Counted from the stretch's first letter, positions 30,388 to 40,400 are shown. The stretch: 64,000 nucleotides of DNA from DATFQE01 sp963733845 (GCA_963733845.1 CAVTEM010000007.1:1-64000), one strand, 5' to 3'. Numbers and translations are program-made. The notes: generated by a model from the sequence alone, not told the origin.

Positions 30388-30408
30388 AAGGCGCCCGCTC
30401 CGCGCCTT
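30388..30408. terminator. Hairpin after the YCII gene
   Basis: 7-bp stem AAGGCGC (30388-30394) / GCGCCTT (30402-30408), 7-base loop, 7 bases past the minus-strand YCII stop. Weak T run on either side; possible terminator. Confidence 0.4.
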
Positions 30409-30414
30409 TCTTGA

Positions 30415-30756
30415 TCAAGGCGTAGAGCCGGGCACGAACTCGCGAACCTCCTGCGCACAACGGCAGGCGACAGCGATCCTGCCAGCCCACTCCAGCGCCT
30501 CCTCGCGTGAGGGGACGTCGACAACCGAGAATCCGCCGACGTACGCCTTGCTCTCAGGGTATGGGCCGTCGGTGACCGTCCCGTCGGTGGCCACCACGCT
30601 CACCTCTTCGTGGGAATGCAGCCCGCCGCCGAACACCCAAACGCCGGCGTCCTTTGCCTCTTCCACCACCGCGTGCGCTGCCTCGGCCACGTCGGGGAGA
30701 TCCTCCTCGGGAAACGTCATTGCCCCGTCATCGAACGAGATCAGATACCGCGTCAT
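30415..30756 (-). CDS. YCII-related (DGPF-type) protein
   Basis: 113 residues from ATG 30756 (AAAAGGAGT upstream); longer in-frame starts lack a ribosome site. Begins MTRYLISFDDGAMTFPEEDL and contains TVTDGPYPESKAYVGGFSVV DVPSREEALEWA, the DGPFxExKExxGGF pattern of the YCII/DGPF family. Ferredoxin-like fold; often found with sigma factors. Role unknown. Confidence 0.87.
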   Translation of the reverse strand: MTRYLISFDDGAMTFPEEDLPDVAEAAHAVVEEAKDAGVWVFGGGLHSHEEVSVVATDGTVTDGPYPESKAYVGGFSVVDVPSREEALEWAGRIAVACRCAQEVREFVPGSTP

Positions 30757-30917
30757 CTCACGACTCCTTTTCTCGGCGGCCTGCTCCGGCCGCATCTCAC
30801 CCTGCTGCGCACACGCGCAATGGAGACCGACAAACCACCGAGAACTCATCGGTCCGGCCAGATCCAGCCTCATTTCTTCGGGCGTCATCGCGGCACACTG
30901 GCGCAGGTGAGCGTAAG

Positions 30918-30923
30918 TACGCT
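30918..30923 (+). promoter_or_regulatory. Leaderless -10 box (TACGCT) for nitronate monooxygenase gene
   Basis: TACGCT ends six bases before GTG 30930. Fits TAnnnT; no Shine-Dalgarno. Confidence 0.4.
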
Positions 30924-30929
30924 CGGCAG

Positions 30930-31887
30930 GTGGGTGATCCTGTGCAGCTTCCGTGGGACTTGCCGATCATGCAGGCGCCGATTGGCCCTGCAACAACTCC
31001 AGAACTCGTCGCCTCGGTGTCCGTTGTTGGAGCGCTCGGAACGGTAGCCGCCTCCTGGACCAAACCAGCGAAGCTGCGCGATCAAATCAGGGCGATTCGG
31101 TCGGCGACGTCTAACCCATTCTGCGTCAACCTCGTGCTTGCCTTCGATCAGCGCGAGCGCCTCGAACTAGTGCTCGCGGAGCGCGTTCCCGTCGTCTCCT
31201 TCTCATGGGGAACCGACGCGGAGCTCATTGGACGGGCACGCGCGGCCGGCGCCTTCGTTCTCGTGCAGGTAAGTGACTCGGAAGAGGCGAGGGCTGCTGC
31301 CGCCGCCGGCGCGAGCGGCGTGATTGCCCAGGGAGTGGAGGCGGGAGGCCACGTGCAGGGAACGACGCCTCTCCTGACGCTGGTCCGGGAGGTCTGCGCC
31401 GCGCTTGTGCTGCCGGTCGTCGCCGCAGGCGGGATCGCTGACTCCGCTGGCGCACAAGACGCGTTGAATGCCGGCGCGCAAGCAGTGGCGTGCGGCACGG
31501 CCTTCCTGGTTGCGTCCGAGGCGGACGTCCATGGGCACTATCGCGATCGTCTCCTTGCTGCAGGCGCCTGACGAAACAGAGCTCACCGACCTCTTCGACG
31601 TCGGCTGGCCGAACGCACCGCATCGCGTCATTCGGAACCGGACGATGACCGACTGGGAAGCGGCCGGCCGGCCGCCGGCAGGGCGCAGGCCAGGCGAAGG
31701 TGACGTCGTCGCGAAGCGCGGCCGCAGTCAGGTAGTGCGCTACAGCGATGCCCAGCCGACGACGTCCACCGACGGCGACATCGAATCGATGGCCATGTAT
31801 GCCGGCACTGGTGTCGGCGACATGCGCCGTGTTGCGTCGTCGGCCGCGATCGTCGAGGCCATCGCTCACGGCATCCGCCGCCGTTGA
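30930..31887 (+). CDS. Nitronate monooxygenase (one frameshift)
   Basis: FMN-dependent 2-nitropropane dioxygenase family, about 318 residues after correction. LPWDLPIMQAPIGPATTPEL, the flavin/substrate segment GVIAQGVEAGGHVQGTTPLL and LPVVAAGGIADSAGAQDALN AGAQAV are typical. At about 31560 the frame shifts; the second part starts DETELTDLFDVGWPNAPHRV and ends with YAGTGVGDMRRV, the normal C-terminal motif. Oxidises alkyl nitronates such as propionate-3-nitronate. Start GTG 30930. Confidence 0.88.
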
Positions 31888-31956
31888 TCACGCTCCGCGG
31901 ACCCGCATCGCTTCGGGTGACATTCCCCAACGCTGGCCCAGCGCGACGTTCTCGCC

Positions 31957-33124
31957 CTAGACGATGTCGAGGATCGGATAGCGCGCGTCGAGGTCGAGGC
32001 AAGCCGCGGCGAAGAGGGCGGTACCGACATCGCCGGTCCAGAGCGAGTAACGGCCGCGGCCGTTCGCAGCGCGGAGCCGCTCGGCCTGGCCGAGCGCGTG
32101 GACGGCGAACCGGCGCGCGCGCTCGAGCCAGCGCTCGTCGCCCGTGCGCGCGAACGCCTTGAGGAGCGCGAAGCCGTTGCCCGAGGTGCCGTGGCAGATG
32201 CCGTGGCCCTTCTCGTCGCCGTGGGCGCCCGCCCGCCAGATCAACTCGGCGCCGGCGAGCAGCAGGTCCTCGTCGAGGTACTCCCAGGCGCCGGCGAGGA
32301 CACCGGGAGCGCCGGTGCACCACTGGAGACAGATCCGACCATCTCGCGGCCGCGCGAGCTGCGGCACGCGGTGAGCCGGGCCAGTTGGCGAGGCCGTCCT
32401 CGCGGAACGCGTGCCGGGTGAGCACGGCCGCCGTCTCAGCGGCGAGCGCATCGTCTGGCTCGAGCCGGAGCAGGACGAGCGTGTTGCCTGCGGCGCCGTG
32501 CAGGGTGCCGAGTCCGCGGTAGTCGTCGTCCTGTCTCCAGAGCCCGTCGTCGCCCCGGCGAGCGCGCAGCGCGGCGGCCGACTCGCGCGCCGCCTCCTCC
32601 CAACGCGGCTCGCCGGTCCATTCGCCCATCGCGAGGGCGGCGAGCAGCGTCCCAGGTGCGCCCCAGTTCACGTCGTCGGTCGGGTTCGCGACGTTCGCGC
32701 GGACGAGCACATGGAGGTCGTCCGCGAGCGCCGGATCGGAGGCGAGCCGGAAGGCGACGAGCAGCGGTCCTGTCTCGCCGCAGAGCAGCGATGCCGGGTG
32801 GTAATGCTCATCCGCCGTGAAGTCCGGCGCCGCCCGCTTGAGCTCGAGCGTGCGCAACGCGGCCGCGGCGAGGTCGAGCGAGGTTTCGGCGTGGCCGCGT
32901 CGCCGCAGCGCGTCGAGCGCCCAGATCACGCCGGCCGCACCGACGTAGAGCGTCTTCAGCGGCAGCGGCTCCTCCCACCCGTCCCATTCGTGGGCGGGCC
33001 AGAGCGCCGCGGGATCGAACGCTGCATCGGCGTCGGCGACGATCGTGGCGATCGCGTCCTCGACGCGCGCCGGATCCCACGGCTCGTCGGTCAGCGGCTC
33101 GAATTGCGCTGGTTCGTAGAGCAC
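31957..33124 (-). CDS. Lanthionine synthetase C-like protein (one frameshift)
   Basis: About 389 residues. Alpha/alpha-toroid of the LanC/LanCL family: GAAGVIWALDALRRRGHAET, CGETGPLLVAFRL and GTLHGAAGNTLVLLRL. After a frame change at about 32365 come the zinc-ligand motifs CLQWCTGAPGVLAGAWEYL (Cys) and GHGICHGTSGNGFALLKAF (Cys-His). All three zinc ligands are present, so thiol-addition chemistry is possible. No LanA precursor, dehydratase or transporter lies within 10 kb, so this is an orphan LanC-like protein. GTG start with TAGTCT 6 bases upstream. Confidence 0.85.
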
Positions 33125-33130
33125 CGCGCG

Positions 33131-33136
33131 AGACTA
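33131..33136 (-). promoter_or_regulatory. Leaderless -10 box (TAGTCT) for LanC-like gene
   Basis: Minus-strand TAGTCT ends six bases (CGCGCG) before GTG 33124; identical hexamer to that of the ABC operon. Confidence 0.55.
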
Positions 33137-33169
33137 CGCAAAGGGCGCCGGATCGCCGACCTGGCGCCG

Positions 33170-34940
33170 CTACCCCTTGGCCGAGTAGCCTGCGACGGCC
33201 AGGTTGACGCTCGGGTAGAAGCGCTCGCGCCCGATCTCGTCGACCACCCCGGCCGTCTCGAAGTCGGGTAGCAGGCGTGAGCGCAGGCGCGCGACGACGA
33301 GCGTCACCTGTTCGTCGCGGAGCTCACGCGCGAGCTCGCCGAGCGCCTCGATCCCGGTCGAGTCGACGTGGTTGACCGCCTCGGCGTCGAACACGAGCCA
33401 GGAGGTCTCGGTCGGGGCGGCGCGGATCGCCTCGCGCACGCGGCCCTTGACGTAGCCGGCGTTGGCGAAGAAGAGCCGGTCGTCGAGCCGGTAGACGACG
33501 ACGCCCGGCGTCACTCCGCCGAGGGGTGCAGGGCGACGTCGCGGTAGCCCTCGAGCCTCGGCACCCAGCCGAGCACCGCGTCGTAGGGGCGGGCGCTGCG
33601 GCGCACCGTGTCGATGATCGAGAGCCCGACCGCGACGACGAGCGCCTCGAGCACGCCGAAGACGACGACGCAGGTGACCGTGACAGCGGCGATCGCGACT
33701 TCGACCCGGTCGATCGCGGCCAGCGTCCGCCAGGCGGCCGGGTCGACGATGTTGATCGCGGCCGAGACGAGCACCGCGCCGAGCACCGCGCTCGGCAGGT
33801 ACTGCACCGGCTCGGTCAGGAAGAGCAGGACGACGACGACCGTGCCGGCGGCGAACAGCCCCGCGATCTGCGTGCGGGCGCCCATCGTCTCGTTCACCGC
33901 CGTGCGGGCGCCGCTGGCGCCGACCGAGAACGCCTGCGTGAAACCGGCGGCCGCGTTCGCCGCGCCCATCACGAACAGCTCCTGCGAAGCGCGCACGTGC
34001 TCGCCGCGCCTGCCGGCGAAGGCACGCGCCGTCAGGATCTCGTCGGCGAAGGAGACGAGGAAGACGCCGAGCGCCGCCGGGAGCAGCTGGAGGACGTCGG
34101 CGAGCGGCGGGGTCGGGAGGCTCGGGCGTGGCAGGCCGCCGGGAACCGGGCCGACCGTCGCGATTCCGTGCTCGGCGAAGTCGAATGCCCACGAGGCGGC
34201 GATCGCCCCCACGACCACGAGCAGCGCCCCGGGGAGCGCAGGCAAGAAGCGGCGTAGGGAGAGCAGGGCGGCGAGCGAGACGGCGCTGAGCGCGAGCCGT
34301 GGCGCCGCTCACGTCGCCCAGCTCCCGCGCCACCTCCCACAGCCGCTGCAGCGGCTCGGTCGCCTCGACCGGGAGCCCGAGCAGCTTGCCGAGCTGCGAG
34401 ATCACGAGCACCACCGCGATCCCGTGCAGGTAGCCGATCAGCACCGGGCGCGAGAAGTAGTCGGCGAGCCAGCCGAGCCGAAGCGCCCGCGCGAGCAGGA
34501 AGCAGACGGCGACGAGCAGCGCGAGCATCGACGCCAGCTCGGCCGCATCGTCGCTCCCGACGACGGCGAGCGGAAGCACTGCGGCCGCCACCAGCGTCGA
34601 GACCGAGCCCTCCGGCCCGATCACCAACCGCCGGGAGGAGCCGAGCAGCACGTAGGCGAGCGTCGGGCAGAGCAGCGCGTACAGGCCGTTGACCGGCGAG
34701 AGCCCGGCCAGCTCGCCGTATGCCATCGCCGAAGGAAGCGCCAGCGCCGTCACCGTCACCCCGGCCAGCAGGTCGCGGCGCGCGCTCACCCAGCCGGTAG
34801 CGCGGCACCTCCTCGGCAACCGGGATCGTCCGCACGAGCAGCGGCTCGCGCTTCGCCGGCCGGAAGGCCGACGCCGTGCCGTACGCCGTCTCGGCCTCCC
34901 GCGGCGTCGACCGTCGCGGTTGTTCGTCGTCGATCGTCAT
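33170..34940 (-). CDS. SulP-family anion transporter with STAS domain (three frameshifts)
   Basis: SulP/SLC26 sulfate or bicarbonate transporter, about 590 residues when corrected. Order: N-terminal tail from ATG 34940, then RDLLAGVTVTALALPSAMAY GELAGLSPVNGLYA, SSRRLVIGPEGSVSTLVAAA, VSFADEILTARAFAGRRGEH, SGARTAVNETMGARTQIAGL. The cytosolic STAS domain follows (VVVYRLDDRLFFANAGYVKG; FDAEAVNHVDSTGIEALGEL). Frame changes at about 34793, 34300 and 33515. The order and completeness argue for sequence error. Substrate cannot be read from sequence. Confidence 0.9.
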
Positions 34941-35181
34941 CGTCGTGCGCGCGGGATCGCGCCGCCAGAATCTACGAACTTCCCGCTACGGTCGTCGTCT
35001 CGCGAACCGGGGTCGACCTCAATCATGAGCGACCAGCAACATCATCGTCCGCGCACCTGGACGCGGAGGGGCCGAGCAGGTGGCACCGGGGAAGCAGAGG
35101 GAGAGGCACCGCCCTGAGTCCTCGTGTTTGGGACCGCGATACCCCGGTTAACGCGGAGCTAGGCAACCGAGGAGGGGTGGG

Positions 35182-35880
35182 ATGGACGCCGACCAGAGGG
35201 ATGCGCGGATCTTCGGAGTGCTCTTCCTGATCACGTTCGTCACGTCGATCGGCGCATTGGCTCTCTTCCAGCCCGTTCTCGACGACCCGGCCGGATACAT
35301 CGCCGGTGGCGGCAAGGACAACCAGATCTACCTGGGCGCCTTTCTGGAGTTGCTGCTGATCCTCGCGAACGTCGGAACGGCCGTTGTGCTCTACCCGATC
35401 GTGAGGCGACAGAACGAGCTCCTGGCCATCGGCTACGTCGCTGCTCGAATCATCGAGTGCGTCTTCATCGCGGGCGGGATCATTCTCGTGCTCGGCGTCG
35501 TCAGCCTGCGCCAGGACTCCCCGGACGCGGCCGACCTTGCCGTCTCGCTCGCCGCGCTCAAGGACTGGACGTTCCTGTTCGGCCCTGGGCTCATCGTCCC
35601 ATTCGGGAACGGGCTGATCCTCGGCTACCTGATGTACAGCTCCGGCCTCGTCCCGCGGCGCATGGCCTGGCTCGGACTGATCGGAGGGCCGCTCCTCCTG
35701 ATCGGGAACTTCGGCGTGCTCTTCGACTGGTGGGAGCCAACCACCGTGGCGTTCCTGGTCGTTCCCGAGTTCCTCTGGGAGTTGTTCCTCGGGATCTATG
35801 CGGCGGTCTGGGGGTTCCGGAAGGATGCGCCGATCCTGTCGGGGCGCAGCACGATGGCTCCGCAGACCGAAGCCGCGTAG
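35182..35880 (+). CDS. DUF4386-family membrane protein
   Basis: 232 residues, six spans; ATG 35182 follows GAGGAGGGG. IFGVLFLITFVTSIGALALF at the N-terminus and the family core LLAIGYVAARIIECVFIAGG. A second typical stretch is LGYLMYSSGLVPRRMAWLGL IGGPLLL. Function of the family is unknown. Intact. Confidence 0.9.
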   Translation: MDADQRDARIFGVLFLITFVTSIGALALFQPVLDDPAGYIAGGGKDNQIYLGAFLELLLILANVGTAVVLYPIVRRQNELLAIGYVAARIIECVFIAGGIILVLGVVSLRQDSPDAADLAVSLAALKDWTFLFGPGLIVPFGNGLILGYLMYSSGLVPRRMAWLGLIGGPLLLIGNFGVLFDWWEPTTVAFLVVPEFLWELFLGIYAAVWGFRKDAPILSGRSTMAPQTEAA

Positions 35881-36149
35881 GCGAAACCGCTATCCCTTGG
35901 AGCGGACACCCTGATGAGAGGGCGCTCGCGCATCGGGCTGCGCCGCTCCGTGACGTTGGGACGCTCGGTTCGCCGGCTCGAGCGACACGCAGACGAGCTT
36001 CTGTGGCTCGTCGGGGCCGCGTCGAGCTAGCCGGTGAAGACACTGGCCTCCCGGGGGAAGCAGTCGGGCTCGGACGGTCTGTTCGTAGGGACACGAGCGT
36101 CCGCAGACGCCTTCGTGGCTCGTCGGGGCCGCGTCGATGCGCTGACCGC
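35881..36149. other. Gene-free stretch with a 23-bp direct repeat
   Basis: No coding region supported. A 23-base direct repeat (GTGGCTCGTCGGGGCCGCGT + CGA) occurs at 36003-36025 and 36115-36137, each preceded by GCAGACG within 15 bases. It lies just upstream of a decayed monooxygenase gene and may mark a duplication or deletion join. Confidence 0.6.
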
Positions 36150-36480
36150 TGAGGAACTAGCGCCCTCTCGGATCAGCTGGGAACGCTGGACGCCGGTTCT
36201 CGGAGGCGCCCGCAGCGCTCGCCCGCGGTGGCCACGCTTGACGCCGTCCCCGGCGCGAGTGATCTTCGGCGCCGGTCTCGCGGGTCGACGAGGACAGTAC
36301 GGCAGCTTGGCGAGCCAACGATCCGGTCGTTCTGCCGAGCGCCAGGACGAGGGCCTGGACCTGCTGCGCGCTACGGTCGGCGAGCCGGTGAACAATGACG
36401 GGAAGTACTACCAGGCCCACGACGTGAGATTGCTGCCGACCACGCTGCAACGCCGGCGTTCGACGGTCTGATCAGCAGAC
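36060..36480 (+). pseudogene. Remnant of a luciferase-like (LLM) flavin monooxygenase
   Basis: One frame from 36034 to 36471 translates in part to recognisable LLM sequence. GSDGLFVG is followed by RVIFGAGLAGRRGQYGSLA and then by EGLDLLRATVGEPVNNDGKY YQAHDVRLLPTTLQ. This matches the family pattern (G)RVxxGxGLGG...DEGLDLLRxxW...YxxxDVRLLPxPLQ. The N-terminal barrel and the C-terminus are missing or scrambled; a weak VRDLVAYDRQPRERY echo of the C-terminus lies at about 36583 in another frame. I judge it a real pseudogene, since the loss exceeds simple indels. Confidence 0.65.
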
Positions 36481-36997
36481 ACTCGCCGCAAGCCGAGGAA
36501 TCCCCCTGAGCCTCCCGCTGATACGGCACGGACCCGCTGTTCGCGGCGCCAGGACGGACATGTTCCGTTCGTGGAAAGGTTCGCGACCTGGTCGCCTACG
36601 ACCGCCAGCCCCGAGAGCGATATGCCGCACACCGCACGTGCGAGATCGTGTGGCGGCGTAAGTTCAGGCGACGCAGCAAGGTTCGGACCTCATCGGGTCG
36701 ATAGTCAACGCGGGCGCGAATCCTGTGACGAACGCCAGATCCGAGCAGCGACTAAGAGCCGCACGCACCGGCGCCGCGTCGAACGGTAAGGGAAGTGACA
36801 GATCGACCACTGTCCTCGCGACCGGACGGGGGCGAAGGCCGGGCGGCTCGCCCCCAGTGAGAGTCCGCCCGGCCTCCGAGTTCCCCGTCGGAGATGGTTG
36901 CCGTTGCGGGCAGATTCATGCTTTCGGACGGGTATCCGAACAGAACGCTTACAGCGAAGCATGTCGCAGCCTGTTGCAACGTCTCGAAACTCGCTGC
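36481..36997. other. Gene-free stretch between LLM remnant and MshEN gene
   Basis: No supported gene. Holds a weak trace of the LLM C-terminus near 36583 and a 9-bp inverted repeat (GCCGGGCGG 36838-36846, CCGCCCGGC 36865-36873). The repeat lies about 125 bases past the minus-strand MshEN gene and could act as its terminator. Confidence 0.5.
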
Positions 36998-38267
36998 CTA
37001 GCGGTTGAGGCGGGACGCCCAGTTGGAGCGGACGGTCGAGCCGGGCCAGCGATCGGGCTCGCCGACCGGGACGATGTCGACCGACAGGATCGTGTCCGGG
37101 CGCATGAAACGACCGCTGAAGAACGGCCAGCCCTCGTTGTCTCTCGGACAGGTGCCGGACGACCTCGCGGGCGTACTCGCGCGCCTTCTGCGGCTCGCCG
37201 AACGAGCCGATCCGGAACACGTTCCCCGTCGGTGAGGCGCAACGAGACGTCGTAGGAGAGCGCCGTCGGGAACTCCGGCTCGGCGCCCTGCGCCGGGCTC
37301 GTCCGCGATCCCGCTGAACGTCGTCTCGTCCTCCGTCGTCACGGACGCCACGGGCTCGCGGCTGGACTCGACGGCCCGGCGGGCTCGGAAGCTCGACCGG
37401 CGACAGGCTCGGGCTCGAGCGCCACCGGAGCTCGGCTCCGGCGTCACAGGGCAGGCTCGGGCGACACGCGGGCGTCGTGTAGCCGTTGGTCTCCGGCTGA
37501 GCCACCGCGACGTGCGCGACCTGGACCGGCGACAGCGCGGGCGCGACGGGCTCGGCGACGGGCTACCGCGACAGCGAGCTCCGGCTGGGGCTCCGCGGCC
37601 GGCTCCTCGCCGGGAGTCGCATGCAGGCGGTCGATCGTGGCGTGCAGGTCGCTCCGCGAGGCCACGACCAGGCGCGGCTCCTGGCCGAGAGCTCGACGCA
37701 GGTTCTCGGTGACGAGCTCGTTCGAGGGGTCGGCGATCGCGACGAGCGGTACGCCATCCTCGAAGCCGACGGGTAGCGCGGCGAACATGTGCGCCTTCTC
37801 GCGCGGAGAGCAGGGACGTGGCGCTTGGATCGTGCGCGAAGCCCGAGAGCTCCACGAAGCGCAGGCCCTTCTGGTCGGCGAGCAAGCCGACCGAGGTCGT
37901 GCTCGTCGAGCAGGCCGCTCTCGAGCAGGACCTCTCCGAGACGCTTGCCCGAGCGCACGCCTGCCTGGAGCGCGTCCTCGAGCTGCTCCTCGGTCAGCAG
38001 GCCGGCGCGGAAAATCAGCGTGCCGAGCGGGACGCCGAGGTTGGCGACCTCCTCGGGCGTCGGAACGGGTGGCGCAGACACAGGCGGCGCCGACTCGAGC
38101 GGCTGCAGTGGCCGGAACGGCTCCTGCGCAGGCTCGACCGGCAGAGGCTGGACCTCGTCGAAGGGCTGCATGGGCGCCAGCGGCGAGACCGACTCGGGAG
38201 CCGCAGACTGCTCCTCGCCCGGGTGTGCGAACGGGGACGGGAAACCATTGGATTTGAGCCAGGACAT
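36998..38267 (-). CDS. MshEN-domain protein (several frameshifts)
   Basis: Start ATG 38267 (MSWLKSNGFPSPFAHPGEEQ) after AAAGGGAG. Residues 1-75 are Pro/Glu-rich. Then comes a type II secretion/pilus ATPase N-terminal (MshEN-like) domain: VPLGTLIFRAGLLTEEQLED ALQAG, KRLGEVLLESGLLDEHDLG, then in other frames RLLADQKGLRFVELSGF and ALPVGFEDGVPLVAIADPSN EL. A Pro/Ala/Glu linker leads to an unfamiliar C-terminal domain (RIGSFGEPQKAREYAREVVR HLSE...RPDTILSVDIVPVGEP). No Walker motifs are present, so it is not itself a pilus ATPase. MshEN domains can bind cyclic di-GMP. At least four frame breaks. The prepilin peptidase gene is its upstream neighbour. Confidence 0.7.
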
Positions 38268-38314
38268 CTCTCCCTTTCTCTCTTGTTGCGGGGTCAATTC
38301 ATCGGGGACGCCAA

Positions 38315-38332
38315 GCTCCCGCTACTGGGAGC
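38315..38332. other. Small hairpin upstream of MshEN gene
   Basis: GCTCCC (38315-38320) / GGGAGC (38327-38332), loop GCTACT, in the 125-base gap between pilD and the MshEN gene. Could be a weak terminator or a leader element; I see no match to a cyclic di-GMP riboswitch. Confidence 0.35.
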
Positions 38333-38392
38333 ATCGGCAGGGTCGCGCGACGAGCCATCGCCCATTAGAGGGAAGACGGCTACCGCCCAGCT

Positions 38393-39145
38393 TCAGGGCT
38401 GGAAGAGGCTCAGGTAGCCGTCGAGCAGTCGCTCGCCCCAGAACAGCGCCACGAGCGAGCCGAGCGCGAGGAACGGAGCGAAGGGGATTCCCATCTTGCG
38501 AGCCTTCGAGCCGTGCCGGGCCAGCAGGAACAGCGAAGGCACGAGCGCCGCGACCATCCCGACCAGGAACGCCACCGCAACGGACTTGCCGAGCATTGCG
38601 CCCATGAACAGCGCCAGCTTCACGTCGCCCATGCCCATCCCCGCCGGATAGGCGAGCACGGCGAGGAAGAGGAACAGCGAGGCGCCGAGGGCCGCGAGCG
38701 CCCACTCCGGGCTGGGGTCGACGAGCGTGTGCGCCGGAAGGAGCACCGCCGTCGCCGGCAGGACGATGCGGTTGGGGACGATCCGATGCTCGATGTCGAC
38801 AGCCGAGATCGCGACGAGCACGGCGCAGAAGAACGCCGCGAGCAATGCGTACCACGTCAGGCCGAACGCGAACACGCACGCCGCCATCAGCAGCGCCGTC
38901 GTCAACTCGACGGCGGGGTAGCGGAACGGGATCCGCGCGGAGCAATGGCGACAGCGCCCGCGCAGGAGCGCCCAGGAGACGAGCGGGATGTTGTCGCGCG
39001 CCGCGATCTCGGTGCCGCAGCTCATGCAGGCAGAGGCCGGCCGGACGACCGAGCGGCGCAGGGGCACCCGCGCCGCGACGACGTTCAGGAAGCTGCCCAG
39101 CGCGAGGCCGGGAGCGAAGGCGAAAGCAGCGACCGCAAGCTCCAT
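38393..39145 (-). CDS. pilD: Prepilin peptidase / N-methyltransferase
   Basis: 250 residues, type IV prepilin (A24) peptidase. N-terminal methyltransferase part with the four-cysteine zinc site (CMSCG at about 40 and CRHCS at about 66). Catalytic aspartates in AVDIEHRIVPN and GMGMGDVKLALFMG. Seven to eight spans; begins FAPGLALGSFLNVVAARVPL. It cleaves and methylates class III signal peptides. The prepilins and assembly ATPase are not in this window. Intact. Confidence 0.95.
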   Translation of the reverse strand: MELAVAAFAFAPGLALGSFLNVVAARVPLRRSVVRPASACMSCGTEIAARDNIPLVSWALLRGRCRHCSARIPFRYPAVELTTALLMAACVFAFGLTWYALLAAFFCAVLVAISAVDIEHRIVPNRIVLPATAVLLPAHTLVDPSPEWALAALGASLFLFLAVLAYPAGMGMGDVKLALFMGAMLGKSVAVAFLVGMVAALVPSLFLLARHGSKARKMGIPFAPFLALGSLVALFWGERLLDGYLSLFQP

Positions 39146-39222
39146 CCAGGCTCCTATCGGCCTGGACTCGTGCGGGGTTTAGGAGCTGGGCCTGGCTCCA
39201 ATCGGCAGGTGCTTGGCGGCTC

Positions 39223-40386
39223 TTAGGGAGTCTGCGTGACTTCGAGGCGGTACGGGCGTCCGGGGTCGCCGGCGGCGCGTCCGAGTCCGTCGACGACGCG
39301 GAGGGTCAGGCCGACGAGGCCGTTCAGCCCCTCCCTGTTGCCTTCCCGCGACCGCAGCTGCGACTCGATCGCACGCCAGGTGAATGGAAAGCGCGCGATC
39401 GCGAAGGTCAGGCGGGGAAAGCGCTCCAGCGCGAGCTTGGCGCCCCAGGACGCTGCCGCGTGCGGGCCGAGCGCATGTGCGAGAGCGGGAGCGTAGGCGC
39501 CCGGGTCGTCCGCGAGAACGGCCTCGGCCGCGAGCCGCCCTGAGACGAAGGCCTCGAACATCCCGTCGCCGGAGAGCGGGTCGACGAGCCCCGCCGCGTC
39601 GCCGACGAGCAAGGTGCGCCCGCGCGCCGGGGAGGCGCCGGCACGGCGCATCGGAAGCCTGTACCCGCGCGTTCCCTCGAGGCGCTCTGCCGGGATCCCG
39701 TACTCACGACAGACGCGCGCGAGGTGGGACCGCAACCTCGGCCCCTCGCGGAGCCAGCCTCCCACGCCGACGTTGACGTGATCGCCCTTCGGGAACACCC
39801 AGGCGTAGCCGCCCGGGACGGTGCCGAGCTCCACCAATACGCGCCCACGGAAACGGGCCTCGACGAGCGCCTCGAATGGGACGTTGCCCTCCAGCGCGAC
39901 CGCGTGCTCGTACTCGGTCCGCAGGCCGACCGAGCGCGCGGTCGTACCGTTCACACCGTCGGCCCCGACCAGCACGCCGGCCCGGATGCGCCGGCCGTCG
40001 ACCGTGAGCGTCCCATCGCCGGAGACCGTGTCGACGCGCGCGCCCTGGCGGAAGTCTGCACCCGCGTCCGCGGCCCGCTCGGCGAGGAACGAGTCGAGCC
40101 GTCGTCGCTGGGTCATGAGGATGAGCGGGCGGGCGCTCTTCCGCTCGAACCGACGCCGGTAGAGCAGTCCCAGCTCGAAGGTCGAGATCGCGTCCTCGAC
40201 GACCGGCGAGACGTCGAAGGGGATCTGCGCGACGGCCCGGTCGGTGAGGCCGCCGCCGCAGGGCTTATCGCGGGGGAAGCGCGACCGGTCGACGAGCAGC
40301 GTCGAGGCGCCCGCGCGCGCGAGACGGTAGGCGGTCGTCGAGCCCGCCGGCCCTGCCCCGATCACCACGGCGTCGAACCGCTCCAC
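39223..40386 (-). CDS. Geranylgeranyl-reductase-type FAD oxidoreductase
   Basis: 387 residues from GTG 40386. FAD-binding VERFDAVVIGAGPAGSTTAY, RFPRDKPCGGGLTDRAV, and the second flavin motif LLVGDAAGLVDPLSGDGMFE AFVSG. CxGG and GD motifs place it in the geranylgeranyl reductase/digeranylgeranylglycerophospholipid reductase family (menaquinone side chain, carotenoid or lipid saturation). TAGACT lies 8 bases upstream, so it is probably leaderless; divergent from tRNA-Tyr. Confidence 0.88.
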   Translation of the reverse strand: MERFDAVVIGAGPAGSTTAYRLARAGASTLLVDRSRFPRDKPCGGGLTDRAVAQIPFDVSPVVEDAISTFELGLLYRRRFERKSARPLILMTQRRRLDSFLAERAADAGADFRQGARVDTVSGDGTLTVDGRRIRAGVLVGADGVNGTTARSVGLRTEYEHAVALEGNVPFEALVEARFRGRVLVELGTVPGGYAWVFPKGDHVNVGVGGWLREGPRLRSHLARVCREYGIPAERLEGTRGYRLPMRRAGASPARGRTLLVGDAAGLVDPLSGDGMFEAFVSGRLAAEAVLADDPGAYAPALAHALGPHAAASWGAKLALERFPRLTFAIARFPFTWRAIESQLRSREGNREGLNGLVGLTLRVVDGLGRAAGDPGRPYRLEVTQTP

Positions 40387-40394
40387 GCGCCGTG

Positions 40395-40400
40395 AGTCTA
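40395..40400 (-). promoter_or_regulatory. Leaderless -10 box (TAGACT) for flavoprotein gene
   Basis: Minus-strand TAGACT ends eight bases before GTG 40386; no Shine-Dalgarno. Confidence 0.5.

Noticed and set aside
38268..38392. Cyclic di-GMP riboswitch upstream of the MshEN gene
   Set aside because: Position and biology would fit, but the conserved GGGCAAACC/GAAA and GGACGCAAAG elements are absent.
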